Origin: Roseiconus lacunae | Lineage (GTDB): Bacteria > Planctomycetota > Planctomycetia > Pirellulales > Pirellulaceae | Length of the DNA: 64,000 bases | Direction: 5' to 3' | Assembly: GCF_008312935.1 (NCBI RefSeq) | Contig: NZ_VSZO01000001.1 | Coordinates: 744,001 to 808,000 of the forward strand | In this document: piece by piece, positions 8,751-18,195 of the stretch | Layout of the letters: every line of letters starts with the position of its first letter | How positions within the stretch are numbered: the stretch's first letter is position 1 | Translations under genes and position numbers: made by a program | The notes under the pieces: model-generated | The model's database searches: none | Told to the model about the DNA's origin: nothing | What the model saw: only the letters and a program-made list of their open reading frames with translations

Positions 8751-9692
8751 ATGATGACGACCGAACGCGAAACACAATCCAATCGGCGATTCCAATTGAC
8801 TCGGCGGGCGACTCTCTCAGGCGGCGTGCTGACACTCGCTGCGGCACAACTGAGTTCCCCATGGGGCTTGCCAGAAACCTCGGCGGCCGAGGACATCACA
8901 ACTGATGATCGCGCGCGATCGCTGAAGGTCGGCTTGATCACCGACCTCCACTACGCCGACAAAGCCCCCGTCGGCTCGCGCCACTATCGGGAAACGCTCG
9001 GTAAGCTGGACGAAGCCGCCAAGCAATTCGAACAACAAAACGTCGACTTGGTGGTCGAACTCGGCGACTTGATAGATGCGGCAAGCTCGGTCGATGACGA
9101 GCTTCGTTATCTTGAAACGATCAACCGGAAATACTCCGCGATCGCCGATGACCGTCACTATGTGCTTGGCAATCACTGTGTCGACACGTTGACCAAAGAC
9201 GAATTCCTTGGTTCCGTCGGCCAGGAAAAGTCATACAAGTCGTTCGATCGCGGTGGCATTCACTTCGTCATCCTCGACGCCTGCTTCCGAAGTGATGGGA
9301 CACCGTACGGTCGCCGCAATTTCAAATGGACCGACGCAAACGTTTCGGACGAAGAGTTGCAATGGCTGCAAGCAGATTTAAAAGCCAACACGAAACCTGT
9401 CATCGTCTTTGCCCATCAACGATTGGACGTCAGTAACAGCCATGGTGTCAAAAACAATGCTGACGTACGGACGATTCTCGAATCATCTGGCAATGTTGCG
9501 GCGGTCTTCCAAGGCCACAGCCACGCGAATGACTTGAACGAGATCAACGGCATCCATTACTGCACCTTGGTCGCGATGGTCGAGGGATCGGGTGAGCAAA
9601 ACAATGGGTATTCGGTCTTGGAAATCGATCCCAAAGGCGAGTTGCGATTGAGCGGCTTTCGCAAGCAAGCGAATCGGCACTGGAATGTCTAG
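8751..9692 (+). CDS. Exported metallophosphoesterase (calcineurin-like)
   Basis: A binuclear-metal phosphoesterase of 313 residues. A twin-arginine-type leader (FQLTRRATLSGGVLTLAAA, residues about 15-35) predicts export to the periplasm. All metallophosphoesterase motifs are present: LITDLHYADKAP (DxH), VELGDLIDA (GD), YVLGNHC (GNH), IVFAHQRLD and FQGHSHAND (GHxH). The substrate is unknown; relatives include phosphodiesterases and nucleotidases. It follows hisF by 30 bases and may share its transcript. Two consecutive ATG codons allow a start at 8751 or 8754. Confidence 0.88.
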   Translation: MMTTERETQSNRRFQLTRRATLSGGVLTLAAAQLSSPWGLPETSAAEDITTDDRARSLKVGLITDLHYADKAPVGSRHYRETLGKLDEAAKQFEQQNVDLVVELGDLIDAASSVDDELRYLETINRKYSAIADDRHYVLGNHCVDTLTKDEFLGSVGQEKSYKSFDRGGIHFVILDACFRSDGTPYGRRNFKWTDANVSDEELQWLQADLKANTKPVIVFAHQRLDVSNSHGVKNNADVRTILESSGNVAAVFQGHSHANDLNEINGIHYCTLVAMVEGSGEQNNGYSVLEIDPKGELRLSGFRKQANRHWNV

Positions 9693-9728
9693 TGCTCTGT
9701 CTAGACCACATGATCGGGTTCGACTGAC

Positions 9729-9828
9729 CAGCCGACGGTCATTAGGCCAGTTTCTTGTACCGAAACCGTGGCTAATACCAGTCGGCTAATTTATTGCGCC
9801 GAAACCGTGGCTAACGCCAATCGGCTAA
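9729..9828. repeat. Dispersed palindromic repeat, family 1 (copy A)
   Basis: Contains CAGCCGACGGTCATTAGGCC, then ACCGAAACCGTGGCTAA twice, and ends CCAATCGGCTAA. The consensus of the family is a stem of about 17 bp (GCCGATGGGCGTTAGCC pairing with GGCTAACGCCAATCGGC) with an inner CGGTT/AACCG stem. Homology to copy D (58582-58645) extends outward on both sides, from CTAGACCA to GACGAAGC-like sequence. This copy has a duplicated right arm. The whole 9693-9993 gap is this element and its flanks. Confidence 0.85.
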
Positions 9829-9993
9829 CTCAAATTTTAGACAGTGTCGAAGCACGAGCCGGGCTCGCTGAATTCAAAATCTACGCGGCGGTGCGCGGAT
9901 TCGTGACGGACGACCAGGCTGCTACACTGGTGCGTCGCTCGCGTTTGACTCTGTCCCCAGCTTTTAGCCCCTCAGCCCCCCGCATCCCACCCC

Positions 9994-11124
9994 ATGTCCC
10001 TTCGCCTTTCTCACCCCGGCTTGCTGTTCTCTCTGTTATTGGGATTGACCTGCGCAGGATGCCAGCCGAATCGATCCTCCGAAGACGGTACCGAGCCAAC
10101 CGCCGAGAAAAAGCTTTCCGAAGACGACCAATCGGCGATTGATGTTGTCCCAATCGCAGCACAAGTCGAGAAGGCGGCGGTCAGCGTTCGTCGCGATGGG
10201 AATGACAAAATTATCGAAGTGAGCTTTCGTGGTTCTAGCGTCGGCGATGTTGCCGGCCAGCTATCGCTTCTGCCAAAACTGCGTAGCGTCCTGCTGTCCG
10301 GATCGGATGCCGATGACGCGACGATGGCAGAGATTGGAAAAATCACGACGCTGGAAAACCTCGATCTACGCGGCTGTGCGATATCTGATGCGGGGCTTTC
10401 TGCGTTGTCGAACCTGCCGCGATTAAAGGCGATCAAACTGTCCGGACGCGATGGTCAAACGAAAGTCACCGCGGATGGCGTTTCGGCCCTCGGCCAAATC
10501 AAAAGCTTGAAAGTCATCGCGCTCGACTTCTTGCCGGTCGGTGACGCAGGCGTTCGGTCGCTCTCTGGGTTGCCAGAACTTCGCGAGCTTTACCTGGCGG
10601 GCACTTCACTGACCGATCAATCGGCTGAAACACTGGCAGGATTCGATCAACTTACAAAACTGCGTCTCGCGTCGAACGACTTGTCAGGCGAAACGATCCG
10701 GCAACTTGTTTCCGTCAAGGGAATCGCCGAGCTTGACATCAGCGATTGCCCAAAAATTGATTCGGCCAGCGTCACCGAGCTGGCCGGTTTCTCAGATCTA
10801 GTCAAACTGAATCTTTATGCCACCGGCGTTGGCGAAGGTGACTGGGGATTGCTGGCGAAGCTCAACAAACTCCAGTGGCTGAATGTCGATAAGACGGATG
10901 TCAACGACGCCGCCTTGGAAGGGATCGGTAAGCTCGAATCGCTCACGTTCTTGCACCTCGGCAGCACCAAGATCACCGATGCGGGAATGCCCCGTCTTGC
11001 CAACCTAAAACAGCTCCGCAAACTGATCGTCACGCGGACAGCGGTCACGCAAGCGGGTGTCGATGGCCTTCAAGATTCGCTCCCCACGACAGAGATTCAA
11101 CTGGAGTATGTCGAGGGCAAGTGA
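9994..11124 (+). CDS. Leucine-rich-repeat lipoprotein (RNI-like)
   Basis: A protein of 376 residues with a short hydrophobic leader ending in a lipobox-like LTCAGC (Cys at about 23), so probably a membrane-anchored lipoprotein. The first 70 mature residues are acidic and polar. Residues about 75-370 are a chain of roughly 24-residue leucine-rich repeats of the ribonuclease-inhibitor type, for example TLENLDLRGCAISDAGLSAL and LRELYLAGTSLTDQSAETL. Such LRR proteins are numerous in planctomycetes and are thought to bind proteins or polymers at the cell surface; no specific ligand can be named. It is followed by rnpB on the same strand. Confidence 0.88.
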   Translation: MSLRLSHPGLLFSLLLGLTCAGCQPNRSSEDGTEPTAEKKLSEDDQSAIDVVPIAAQVEKAAVSVRRDGNDKIIEVSFRGSSVGDVAGQLSLLPKLRSVLLSGSDADDATMAEIGKITTLENLDLRGCAISDAGLSALSNLPRLKAIKLSGRDGQTKVTADGVSALGQIKSLKVIALDFLPVGDAGVRSLSGLPELRELYLAGTSLTDQSAETLAGFDQLTKLRLASNDLSGETIRQLVSVKGIAELDISDCPKIDSASVTELAGFSDLVKLNLYATGVGEGDWGLLAKLNKLQWLNVDKTDVNDAALEGIGKLESLTFLHLGSTKITDAGMPRLANLKQLRKLIVTRTAVTQAGVDGLQDSLPTTEIQLEYVEGK

Positions 11125-11194
11125 CTAGCGGCACGAAAAATGTTTGGCGGATGAACCTTGCCTCGATGAATCGAATCGTTCATCTTAGCAAGCT

Positions 11195-11600
<406 letters not shown>

Positions 11601-11617
11601 TTTTCGGCCGCGGTGGT

Positions 11618-13012
11618 TTACTTAGTTTTGCGGCCAAACGAGTCGACCAAGGGCGGCTCTTCGACGCCAGCCATCGCTTTGTCAATCACCGCTCGCAACT
11701 GCCGCCGCGATGCGGTGTCGCCGGCAGTTTCAGATTCGACGAACGTTTCCGACAAGATCGGATCATTTATCCGATAAAGTCCTCCGTTTCGAAACAACTT
11801 GTGGGTCTGGTTCAACGCAAACACATGACGTGAAAAACGTTCCTTGTCCCAGCCGGGTCGAGGGTCATACCAAAAGAACGCGGCGTCGCGAGTTGCCTCG
11901 GCTTGCCCGGTCAACAACGGCAAAAAACTGACCCCGTCGAACGTCTGCTCCGGCTGCGGCTTCGCCTTGGCCATCTGCAACAGCGTTGGAAAGAAGTCCG
12001 ACGCTTCGACGATGCCATCGCGGACCGCGGGTTTGAACCGTGTGGGACAATGAACGATCAACGGAACATGAATCCCCGTTTGCAGTGGCGTTGCCTTTCC
12101 GCCGGCGACCGCTCGGCCATCGTCTAGCTTTGAGACTACGTCGAGATGGGTTCCGTTGTCACTGTAGAAAATCACGATCGTGTCGCGTTCAAGCTCGCGC
12201 TTTCGAAGCCCGTCCATCAAGCTGCCCATGGTCTTGTCCATGTACTCGATCATGTCGCCCGCGAAACGCAGGTCAGTTAACGACGGCTCTTCGGGATTCC
12301 ATTCTTCTGAATCAGGTGTCGGCTGAAATGGCCAGTGCGGTAATGCCATCGGATAGTAGACGAATCGCGGGTGGTCTTTCCGACGGTCAAAGAAGGAAAG
12401 GATCTTTTCAACCCAAACGTCTTCGCCATATCGCCCGGGATAGGTTTTCAATTCACCGTCGGTCCCACGTTTGCCTTCCAACATCGTCGGATTGGCGTAG
12501 CGAGACCCTTTGTCTTCGGTATCGAGTGCGTGAAACAATGCGTACTCGTCAAACCCGGCATCCTTGGGGTGCATGCCGGTGCCGCGTCGATGCGTGCCGC
12601 CGGGATAATCCGGTGGGTCATACGATTGCAACTGCCATTTCCCGAAGATTCCCGTCGCGTACCCAGCTTCGCTCATCGCATGACCGAACGTCCAAGTCTG
12701 GGGATCAAGAATCCCGAATGATTGCCAGTTCCGGTGATTATCAAGTCCGGTCATCAACTCGACTCGAGTCGGGGTACACAAGGGTTGCGAGTATGCCCGA
12801 GTGAAACGCACACCGCCGGCGGCCAGTCGATCAAGATTGGGGGTCTTGTAGGAACGCCCACCATAACACCCCAGACCTTCAATGCCGATGTCGTCGGCCA
12901 TCACCAAAATGATGTCCGGAGCCGCCGCGGAAACTCGTGCCGCAGGGCCAAGCGTTACGACCGCCAAGGCGGCGAGAGCCAGTCGAAATAGGTTCGGTGG
13001 TGAAGCGGGCAT
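11618..13012 (-). CDS. Secreted sulfatase (arylsulfatase family)
   Basis: A type I sulfatase that would hydrolyse sulfate esters, probably of marine polysaccharides, in the periplasm. A signal peptide occupies the first 30 residues (LFRLALAALAVVTLGPAARVSA). The metal-site start PDIILVMADDIGIEGLGCYG is followed by the formylglycine motif CTPTRVELMTG (Cys about 79), which needs conversion by a maturase. Further motifs: GKWQL, and YSDNGTHLD near the middle. I chose the Met at 13012 because it gives a clean signal peptide; an ATG at 13069 adds 19 residues. About 464 residues, full length. It converges with rnpB. Confidence 0.93.
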   Translation of the reverse strand: MPASPPNLFRLALAALAVVTLGPAARVSAAAPDIILVMADDIGIEGLGCYGGRSYKTPNLDRLAAGGVRFTRAYSQPLCTPTRVELMTGLDNHRNWQSFGILDPQTWTFGHAMSEAGYATGIFGKWQLQSYDPPDYPGGTHRRGTGMHPKDAGFDEYALFHALDTEDKGSRYANPTMLEGKRGTDGELKTYPGRYGEDVWVEKILSFFDRRKDHPRFVYYPMALPHWPFQPTPDSEEWNPEEPSLTDLRFAGDMIEYMDKTMGSLMDGLRKRELERDTIVIFYSDNGTHLDVVSKLDDGRAVAGGKATPLQTGIHVPLIVHCPTRFKPAVRDGIVEASDFFPTLLQMAKAKPQPEQTFDGVSFLPLLTGQAEATRDAAFFWYDPRPGWDKERFSRHVFALNQTHKLFRNGGLYRINDPILSETFVESETAGDTASRRQLRAVIDKAMAGVEEPPLVDSFGRKTK

Positions 13013-13299
13013 ACAGGCTGCAACTGGAACTAAAACAGGCGAAGGGAATGCGTGAGATGACGTCATCATAGCTCAACTCACCTGAAATGTCTGGCATCGG
13101 CACAACGCCGGATTGTCAAAGGATTTCCGGCGGATTCGACGCTTGCAAGGCAAGCAAAGTACAATACAAACCCGATTCGGAGCTCATCGTAAATGAGACA
13201 GGATTTACCGCAGGCAGTCTGCTCTCGAACATCGGGCAGCGGCCTTGCGGTGTTATATTTCTTAGCAGACCTTCGATTCCACCGGTGATCAATCGATCG

Positions 13300-15762
13300 A
13301 TGACAAAAACGATTTACTTCGCGATGGTTTGGATCACATCGGCGCTCGTGTTGACCGACGTTGTGACACCTGTATCAGCGAATGAGGTCGCGTCGTCTGA
13401 CAAAGTCGCTGGGTTTGAACGTTCTCTGCAATCGTTCTTCGAGAACCACTGCAATGATTGTCACGCCGACGGGGAACACGAAGGCGGGCTTGCCCTCGAT
13501 GAACTTTCGACAGACCTCTTAGACCCAGCAGTGTTCGCCAAATGGGTCACCATTCATGACCGGGTGCAATCGGGTGAAATGCCTCCGCCCGACGGAAATC
13601 CCCCGGAACCTGAACAACGACAGTCTTTCCTTGAGACATTAAGCGTCCCACTGGAACGAATCCATCGGTCCCGGCGATCAACTGTTTTGCGGCGGCTGAA
13701 TCGGCAAGAGTACCAGAACACGATGAACGATCTGTTCGGCACACAACTGGAGCTCTCCGGATTGCTTCCCGAAGACGCGCGGTCTCATGAATTCGATAAC
13801 GTGGGCGAAGCGTTGGGACTGTCGATGGTGCATCTGGAACGCTACATGGATGCCGCATCCAAGGTACTTGATGCCGCGATCGCAACATCCAATGAACGGC
13901 CCAGCGTCGATCAAATTTCGGCTTGGTACAAAGACACCCGTGAAGCGGAGAAGCATGTCGGGTCAGCATGGAAGTTGCTCGATGATGACTACATGGTTCG
14001 TTTCGAAGGCGGTGGCTATCCCTCCGGGATGCTTCGCAACACCAACGTCGAGCGCCCTGGACGTTATCGCATTCGAATTACCGGCTATGCATACCAAAGC
14101 GACCAACCGGTGACCTTTAGTGTTGGCGGAACCAGTTTCGCCGCAGGCAGCGAAAAGCCGATTTATGGTTACTTTCGGCTGCCGCCCGGGGAACCAACAA
14201 CCATCGAATTGGAAGCCTGGATCGAGCGACGTTACATGATCGCGATTGAGCCTCACGGTATCACCCATCCGAATCGCTACAAGCAAGCGAGCATTGACGA
14301 ACATGCCGGGCCGGGGTTAGCGATCGGCGAGGTATTTCTCGAAGGCCCGTTGCTCGAACAGTTTCCCAGCCGTGGCCATCAACTAATTTTCTCCGGTATC
14401 GATCGCCAGGAAGTCATGCCCCGGAATCCGCGTGACCGACTGAAGCGTTGGTATGTCCCCAAGTTTTCGATTGAAGCCGACGAACCGAATTCGTTGGCTC
14501 GGAAATCGCTCCGCCGAGTCGCCGATGCGGTAATGCGAAAGCCGATGAAAGAGGAAGCACTGTCACCCTACGTCGATCTGTTTTCGCAGCGAATGCAAGA
14601 CGGTGAATCGATCGAGCAATCCTTGCGCACCGCCATCACCGCACTGCTGTGCTCGCCGGGATTCTTGTATTTCCAAGAATCGCCCGGTCGTTTGGATGAC
14701 CATGCGATCGCCAATCGCCTGTCCTACTTCCTGCATCGGACCTGTCCCGACGAAACCCTGGACGCACTCGCTCGCGAAAGCAAGCTTACGGCAGACGGTG
14801 AGCTTCGCATACAAACCGAGCGTTTGATGAACAGCCCACGTTTCGAACGCTTCCTGGTTGACTTCTCGAACAGTTGGCTCGACCTTCGCGAAATCGACTT
14901 TACCGCACCCGATCAAAAACTTTTCCCCGAATACGATCCATTCCTTCGCCATTCGATGCCGCTAGAAACGCTGGCGTTTTTGCGAGAGGTCATCGAGTCC
15001 AACCTGCCGGCGCGATCGCTAGTCGCCCCCGAATTCGCGATGCTTAACGAACGTTTGGCGGAACATTACGGTCTGGAAAATGCTGACGTTCGTGGCACGC
15101 AGATTCGCAAAGTCACTTTGCCGAACGATTCAATCCGCGGCGGCTTGTTGGCTCAAGCAAGCATCTTGAAGGTCACCGCCAATGGGACCAACACGTCGCC
15201 GGTGACACGCGGGGCTTGGGTGATGGAACGGATCGCCGGGGTCACACCTCCGCCGCCCCCGCCAGGAATTCCAGGCGTGGAACCAGACATCCGCGGGGCG
15301 ACAACATTGCGAGAATTGCTGGACAAACATCGCAACGCGGACAATTGTCGGGCGTGCCACCAAAAGATCGATCCACCGGGTTTCGCAATGGAATCTTTCA
15401 ACCCGATCGGCGGCTATCGGGAACGCTATCGATCGTTGGGAGAAGGCGAACGTATCGACCTTAGAATCAACAATCGGCGCGTCGCCTATAAACTTGGGCC
15501 ACCGGTTGATCCCAGCGGTCAGCTTGCCGGCGGTGAAGCATTTTCAGGGTTCACTGAATTCCAAAAACTGCTCGCCGAACAAGATAGAATGCTCGCTCGG
15601 ACGTTCGTCACCAAACTACTGACGTTTGCCTGTGGCCGCGAAATGGGTTTTTCCGATCGTTCCGAAATTGAGCGGATCGTTGAATCAACGTCGGACCAGC
15701 AATATCCCCTGCAAGAGTTATTGCATGCTGTGATTGCCAGCGACATCTTCCACACCAAGTAG
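13300..15762 (+). CDS. Planctomycete cytochrome-type protein, DUF1587/1592/1588/1585
   Basis: A large exported protein of 820 residues typical of planctomycetes. A signal peptide (residues 1-27, ending SANE) leads into a c-type heme motif CNDCH (51-55). Then come the DUF1587-like segment VLRRLNRQEYQNTMNDLFG, a carbohydrate-binding-like beta region, DUF1595/1592 (ANRLSYFLHRTCPDETLDAL), DUF1588 (a second heme-like CRACH motif followed by KIDPPGFAMESFNPIGGYRE) and C-terminal DUF1585 (FVTKLLTFACGREMGFSDR). I start at 13300 rather than at the upstream ATG (13087), whose extra 71 residues look non-coding. It is followed four bases later by the DUF1552 gene, the standard pairing for this family; function is unknown. 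Confidence 0.93.
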   Translation: MTKTIYFAMVWITSALVLTDVVTPVSANEVASSDKVAGFERSLQSFFENHCNDCHADGEHEGGLALDELSTDLLDPAVFAKWVTIHDRVQSGEMPPPDGNPPEPEQRQSFLETLSVPLERIHRSRRSTVLRRLNRQEYQNTMNDLFGTQLELSGLLPEDARSHEFDNVGEALGLSMVHLERYMDAASKVLDAAIATSNERPSVDQISAWYKDTREAEKHVGSAWKLLDDDYMVRFEGGGYPSGMLRNTNVERPGRYRIRITGYAYQSDQPVTFSVGGTSFAAGSEKPIYGYFRLPPGEPTTIELEAWIERRYMIAIEPHGITHPNRYKQASIDEHAGPGLAIGEVFLEGPLLEQFPSRGHQLIFSGIDRQEVMPRNPRDRLKRWYVPKFSIEADEPNSLARKSLRRVADAVMRKPMKEEALSPYVDLFSQRMQDGESIEQSLRTAITALLCSPGFLYFQESPGRLDDHAIANRLSYFLHRTCPDETLDALARESKLTADGELRIQTERLMNSPRFERFLVDFSNSWLDLREIDFTAPDQKLFPEYDPFLRHSMPLETLAFLREVIESNLPARSLVAPEFAMLNERLAEHYGLENADVRGTQIRKVTLPNDSIRGGLLAQASILKVTANGTNTSPVTRGAWVMERIAGVTPPPPPPGIPGVEPDIRGATTLRELLDKHRNADNCRACHQKIDPPGFAMESFNPIGGYRERYRSLGEGERIDLRINNRRVAYKLGPPVDPSGQLAGGEAFSGFTEFQKLLAEQDRMLARTFVTKLLTFACGREMGFSDRSEIERIVESTSDQQYPLQELLHAVIASDIFHTK

Positions 15763-15766
15763 CCAC

Positions 15767-17080
15767 ATGATTCGTCAAACCGATCGCTCCAGCTTGGGCG
15801 CGTTTCGAAACCGAAAACTATCCCGCCGCCATCTGCTGCGCGGTGCAGGCGCAGGCATCGCGCTACCAATGTTGTCAGCGATGCGACCGGCGTTCTCGGC
15901 AAGGCCAACGCCACCGCCAAAGCGTCTGATTGCGATCTGTGCCGGACTGGGATTCCATGGGCCTCACCTGTTTCCCGCCGCGGAAGGTCGGCTCGATGCG
16001 ACGACGCCGTACTTGGACAATCTTCGTGATCACTGTGATCAAATGACATTGCTGTCCGGGCTATCACATCCCAACCAAAATGGGAATAACGGGCACGCGT
16101 CTGCGATGACTTGGCTGACGTCTGCTCAGCGCCCGGGTTTAGCGGGATTCAAAAATACCATTTCGCTCGATCAATTGATCGCGTCAAAACTCGGTGGCGT
16201 CACACGACTGCCATACCTGTGTTTGTCGAGCGGAAATGGATCGCTCTCGTGGACGGCGAACGGCGTCAACATCCCCGATGAGCAGTCGCCGGCAAAGATC
16301 TTCCAAAAATTGTTTGTCAACGGAACGGCGGAACAGATTGAGACACAATTGGTCGACCTAAGACGTGGCCGAAGTATTCTCGACACCGTTCGGACCGATG
16401 CAAAGCGACTGGAAAAAACACTCGGACCGCGCGATCGCGAAAAACTAGACGAGTACTATTCATCGATTCGTGATCTCGAGAATCGCCTCGGTCAATCACA
16501 ACAGTGGGTGACACGTCCCAAACCGGTTGTCGACTACGAACCGCCGAGCGACGTCGTCGACAAACAAGACATCATCGCCAAACAAACGTTGATGTACGAC
16601 ATCATGCGGTTGGCGATCGCAACTGACTCAACACGTGTGATGACGTTTTCGATCGGCGGGATGAATTCGGTTCCTAGCAACATTCCTGGTGTCAAAACCG
16701 ATTGGCATAACCTTTCGCACCACGGCAAGGACGAACAAAAAATCGCCGAATTACGATTGATCGAAACCGCCGAGTTCGAAGCCTTTGCCAATTTCCTCAC
16801 GATGCTTAAAACAACTCGCGAGGACGACCGAACGTTGCTCGATGGCACGTCGATTTTGTTCGGATCGAACCTAGGTAACGCTTCGTCGCATGATTGGCAC
16901 AACCTTCCGATCATTTTGGCCGGTGGCGGTTTTCGCCACGGCCGCTACGTCGCCCATGACGCAAGAGACAACACCCCACTGGCCAATCTCTTTGTTTCGC
17001 TGGCCCAATGGATGGGAGTAGAAATCGATGCCTTTGGCAGCAGCACCGCCGCCGGCGTTCGCGGCGTTGAGGTCGCTTGA
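15767..17080 (+). CDS. DUF1552 family exported protein
   Basis: A protein of 437 residues with a twin-arginine-type leader (KLSRRHLLRGAGAGIALPML, about residues 15-36). The body carries the DUF1552 pattern: RLIAICAGLGFHGPHLFP near the start, LLSGLSHPNQNGNNGHASAM, and near the end SILFGSNLGNASSHDWHNLP and ILAGGGFRHGRYV. It resembles the DUF1501/sulfatase-like alkaline phosphatase superfamily in the order of its His and Asp clusters. Its ATG lies four bases after the stop of the DUF1592 gene, so the two are one operon. DUF1592/DUF1552 pairs occur in many copies per planctomycete genome; no activity is established. Confidence 0.93.
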   Translation: MIRQTDRSSLGAFRNRKLSRRHLLRGAGAGIALPMLSAMRPAFSARPTPPPKRLIAICAGLGFHGPHLFPAAEGRLDATTPYLDNLRDHCDQMTLLSGLSHPNQNGNNGHASAMTWLTSAQRPGLAGFKNTISLDQLIASKLGGVTRLPYLCLSSGNGSLSWTANGVNIPDEQSPAKIFQKLFVNGTAEQIETQLVDLRRGRSILDTVRTDAKRLEKTLGPRDREKLDEYYSSIRDLENRLGQSQQWVTRPKPVVDYEPPSDVVDKQDIIAKQTLMYDIMRLAIATDSTRVMTFSIGGMNSVPSNIPGVKTDWHNLSHHGKDEQKIAELRLIETAEFEAFANFLTMLKTTREDDRTLLDGTSILFGSNLGNASSHDWHNLPIILAGGGFRHGRYVAHDARDNTPLANLFVSLAQWMGVEIDAFGSSTAAGVRGVEVA

Positions 17081-17263
17081 AAATTGAGACTTGGGCAAAG
17101 GCCGTCGATGTTCGTTCGCATCCATTTTCTCCCGCGTTGGGAACGGCGGCCTCGTTTCCCGTTTACCCGGACGGCGTGACGGAGACACCATCGCACAACT
17201 ACAATGTGTTGTCTCGTCTGACGATGCCTTCCACCGACTCTCCCCTTTCCCTTCAGGTTTGCC

Positions 17264-18169
17264 GTGAAACGTCGACAATTTATCTCCCAAGCTGTCGCCG
17301 CAGTTGCCGCCACCAGCCTCGCTCGTCCGCGTCACTTGTGGGCTCAAGAAACAAGTGAAACCGGTTCTCGCCCGGCCAATCACATTCGCCAGTCAATCAT
17401 GGGCTGGTGTTTCCAACCGATGGATATGCTGGAACTCGCCCAACACTGCAAGCGGATCGGTCTCGAAGCGATGGAAGGGATCGACAGCAAGCTGTACGAC
17501 CAAGTGACCGACATGGGTCTGAAGATTTCACTGGTCGGTAGCCATGGGTTCGCCAAGGGTCCGATCGATCCCGACAACCATGCCGAAGTCGAATCGAAGC
17601 TTCGCAAAAGCATCGACCTGGCCGTCAAATACAATGCCCCCGCGGTGATCACATTTACGGGGATGAAACAGCAAGGTATTAACGATGCCGCGGCTCGCAA
17701 GAACTGCTTGGATTGCTGGAAACGAGTGATCCCCTACGCCGAAGAAAAAGGCATCACGCTCGTACTCGAACACCTTAACAGCAAAGCCCACCTGAATCCT
17801 GACGGCTCGGTTCATCCCATGAAAGGTCATCCCGGTTACTGGGGTGATGACGTGCACCTGTGCGCGGAGTTAATCAACGAACTCGGTAGCGAACGATTCA
17901 AACTGCTGTTCGATATCTATCACGTCCAAATCATGAACGGCGACCTGATCGCCAACTTGAGGCGTTACCAATCGATCATCGGTCACTACCACACCGCGGG
18001 TAACCCGGGACGCCGCGAACTAGACGAACGCAACGAAATCAACTATCCGGCCGTGATGCGAGCGATCCTGGACACCGGCTACACCGGTTACGTCGCGCAG
18101 GAGTTCATTCCCACGAGCGACAACCCGATCGATTCACTCGAACAAGCCTATCAAGTTTGCGACGTTTGA
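17264..18169 (+). CDS. Hydroxypyruvate-isomerase-like TIM barrel protein, exported
   Basis: A protein of 301 residues of the xylose-isomerase-like TIM barrel superfamily, closest in pattern to hydroxypyruvate isomerase: RQSIMGWCFQ, VLEHLNSK (metal-binding Glu), GYWGDDVHLCAELI, KLLFDIYHVQIMNGDLI (Asp and His) and YVAQEFIP (last Glu). It starts at a GTG (17264) with the Tat-like leader KRRQFISQAVAAVAATSLARP, unusual for a classical sugar isomerase and suggesting a periplasmic job. The ~180 bases before it contain no recognisable gene. Exact substrate is not determined. Confidence 0.85.
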   Translation: MKRRQFISQAVAAVAATSLARPRHLWAQETSETGSRPANHIRQSIMGWCFQPMDMLELAQHCKRIGLEAMEGIDSKLYDQVTDMGLKISLVGSHGFAKGPIDPDNHAEVESKLRKSIDLAVKYNAPAVITFTGMKQQGINDAAARKNCLDCWKRVIPYAEEKGITLVLEHLNSKAHLNPDGSVHPMKGHPGYWGDDVHLCAELINELGSERFKLLFDIYHVQIMNGDLIANLRRYQSIIGHYHTAGNPGRRELDERNEINYPAVMRAILDTGYTGYVAQEFIPTSDNPIDSLEQAYQVCDV

Positions 18170-18195
18170 CCGGAACGACAGCCGCATTCGGCGAG

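Noticed and set aside
9768-10142. Open frame of 124 codons upstream of the LRR gene
   Set aside because: Its first half is translated from the family 1 palindromic repeat (duplicated ACCGAAACCGTGGCTAA arm) and it overlaps the LRR gene in another frame.
13087-13299. 71-residue N-terminal extension of the DUF1592 protein
   Set aside because: No family similarity, and the Met at 13300 gives a clean signal peptide.
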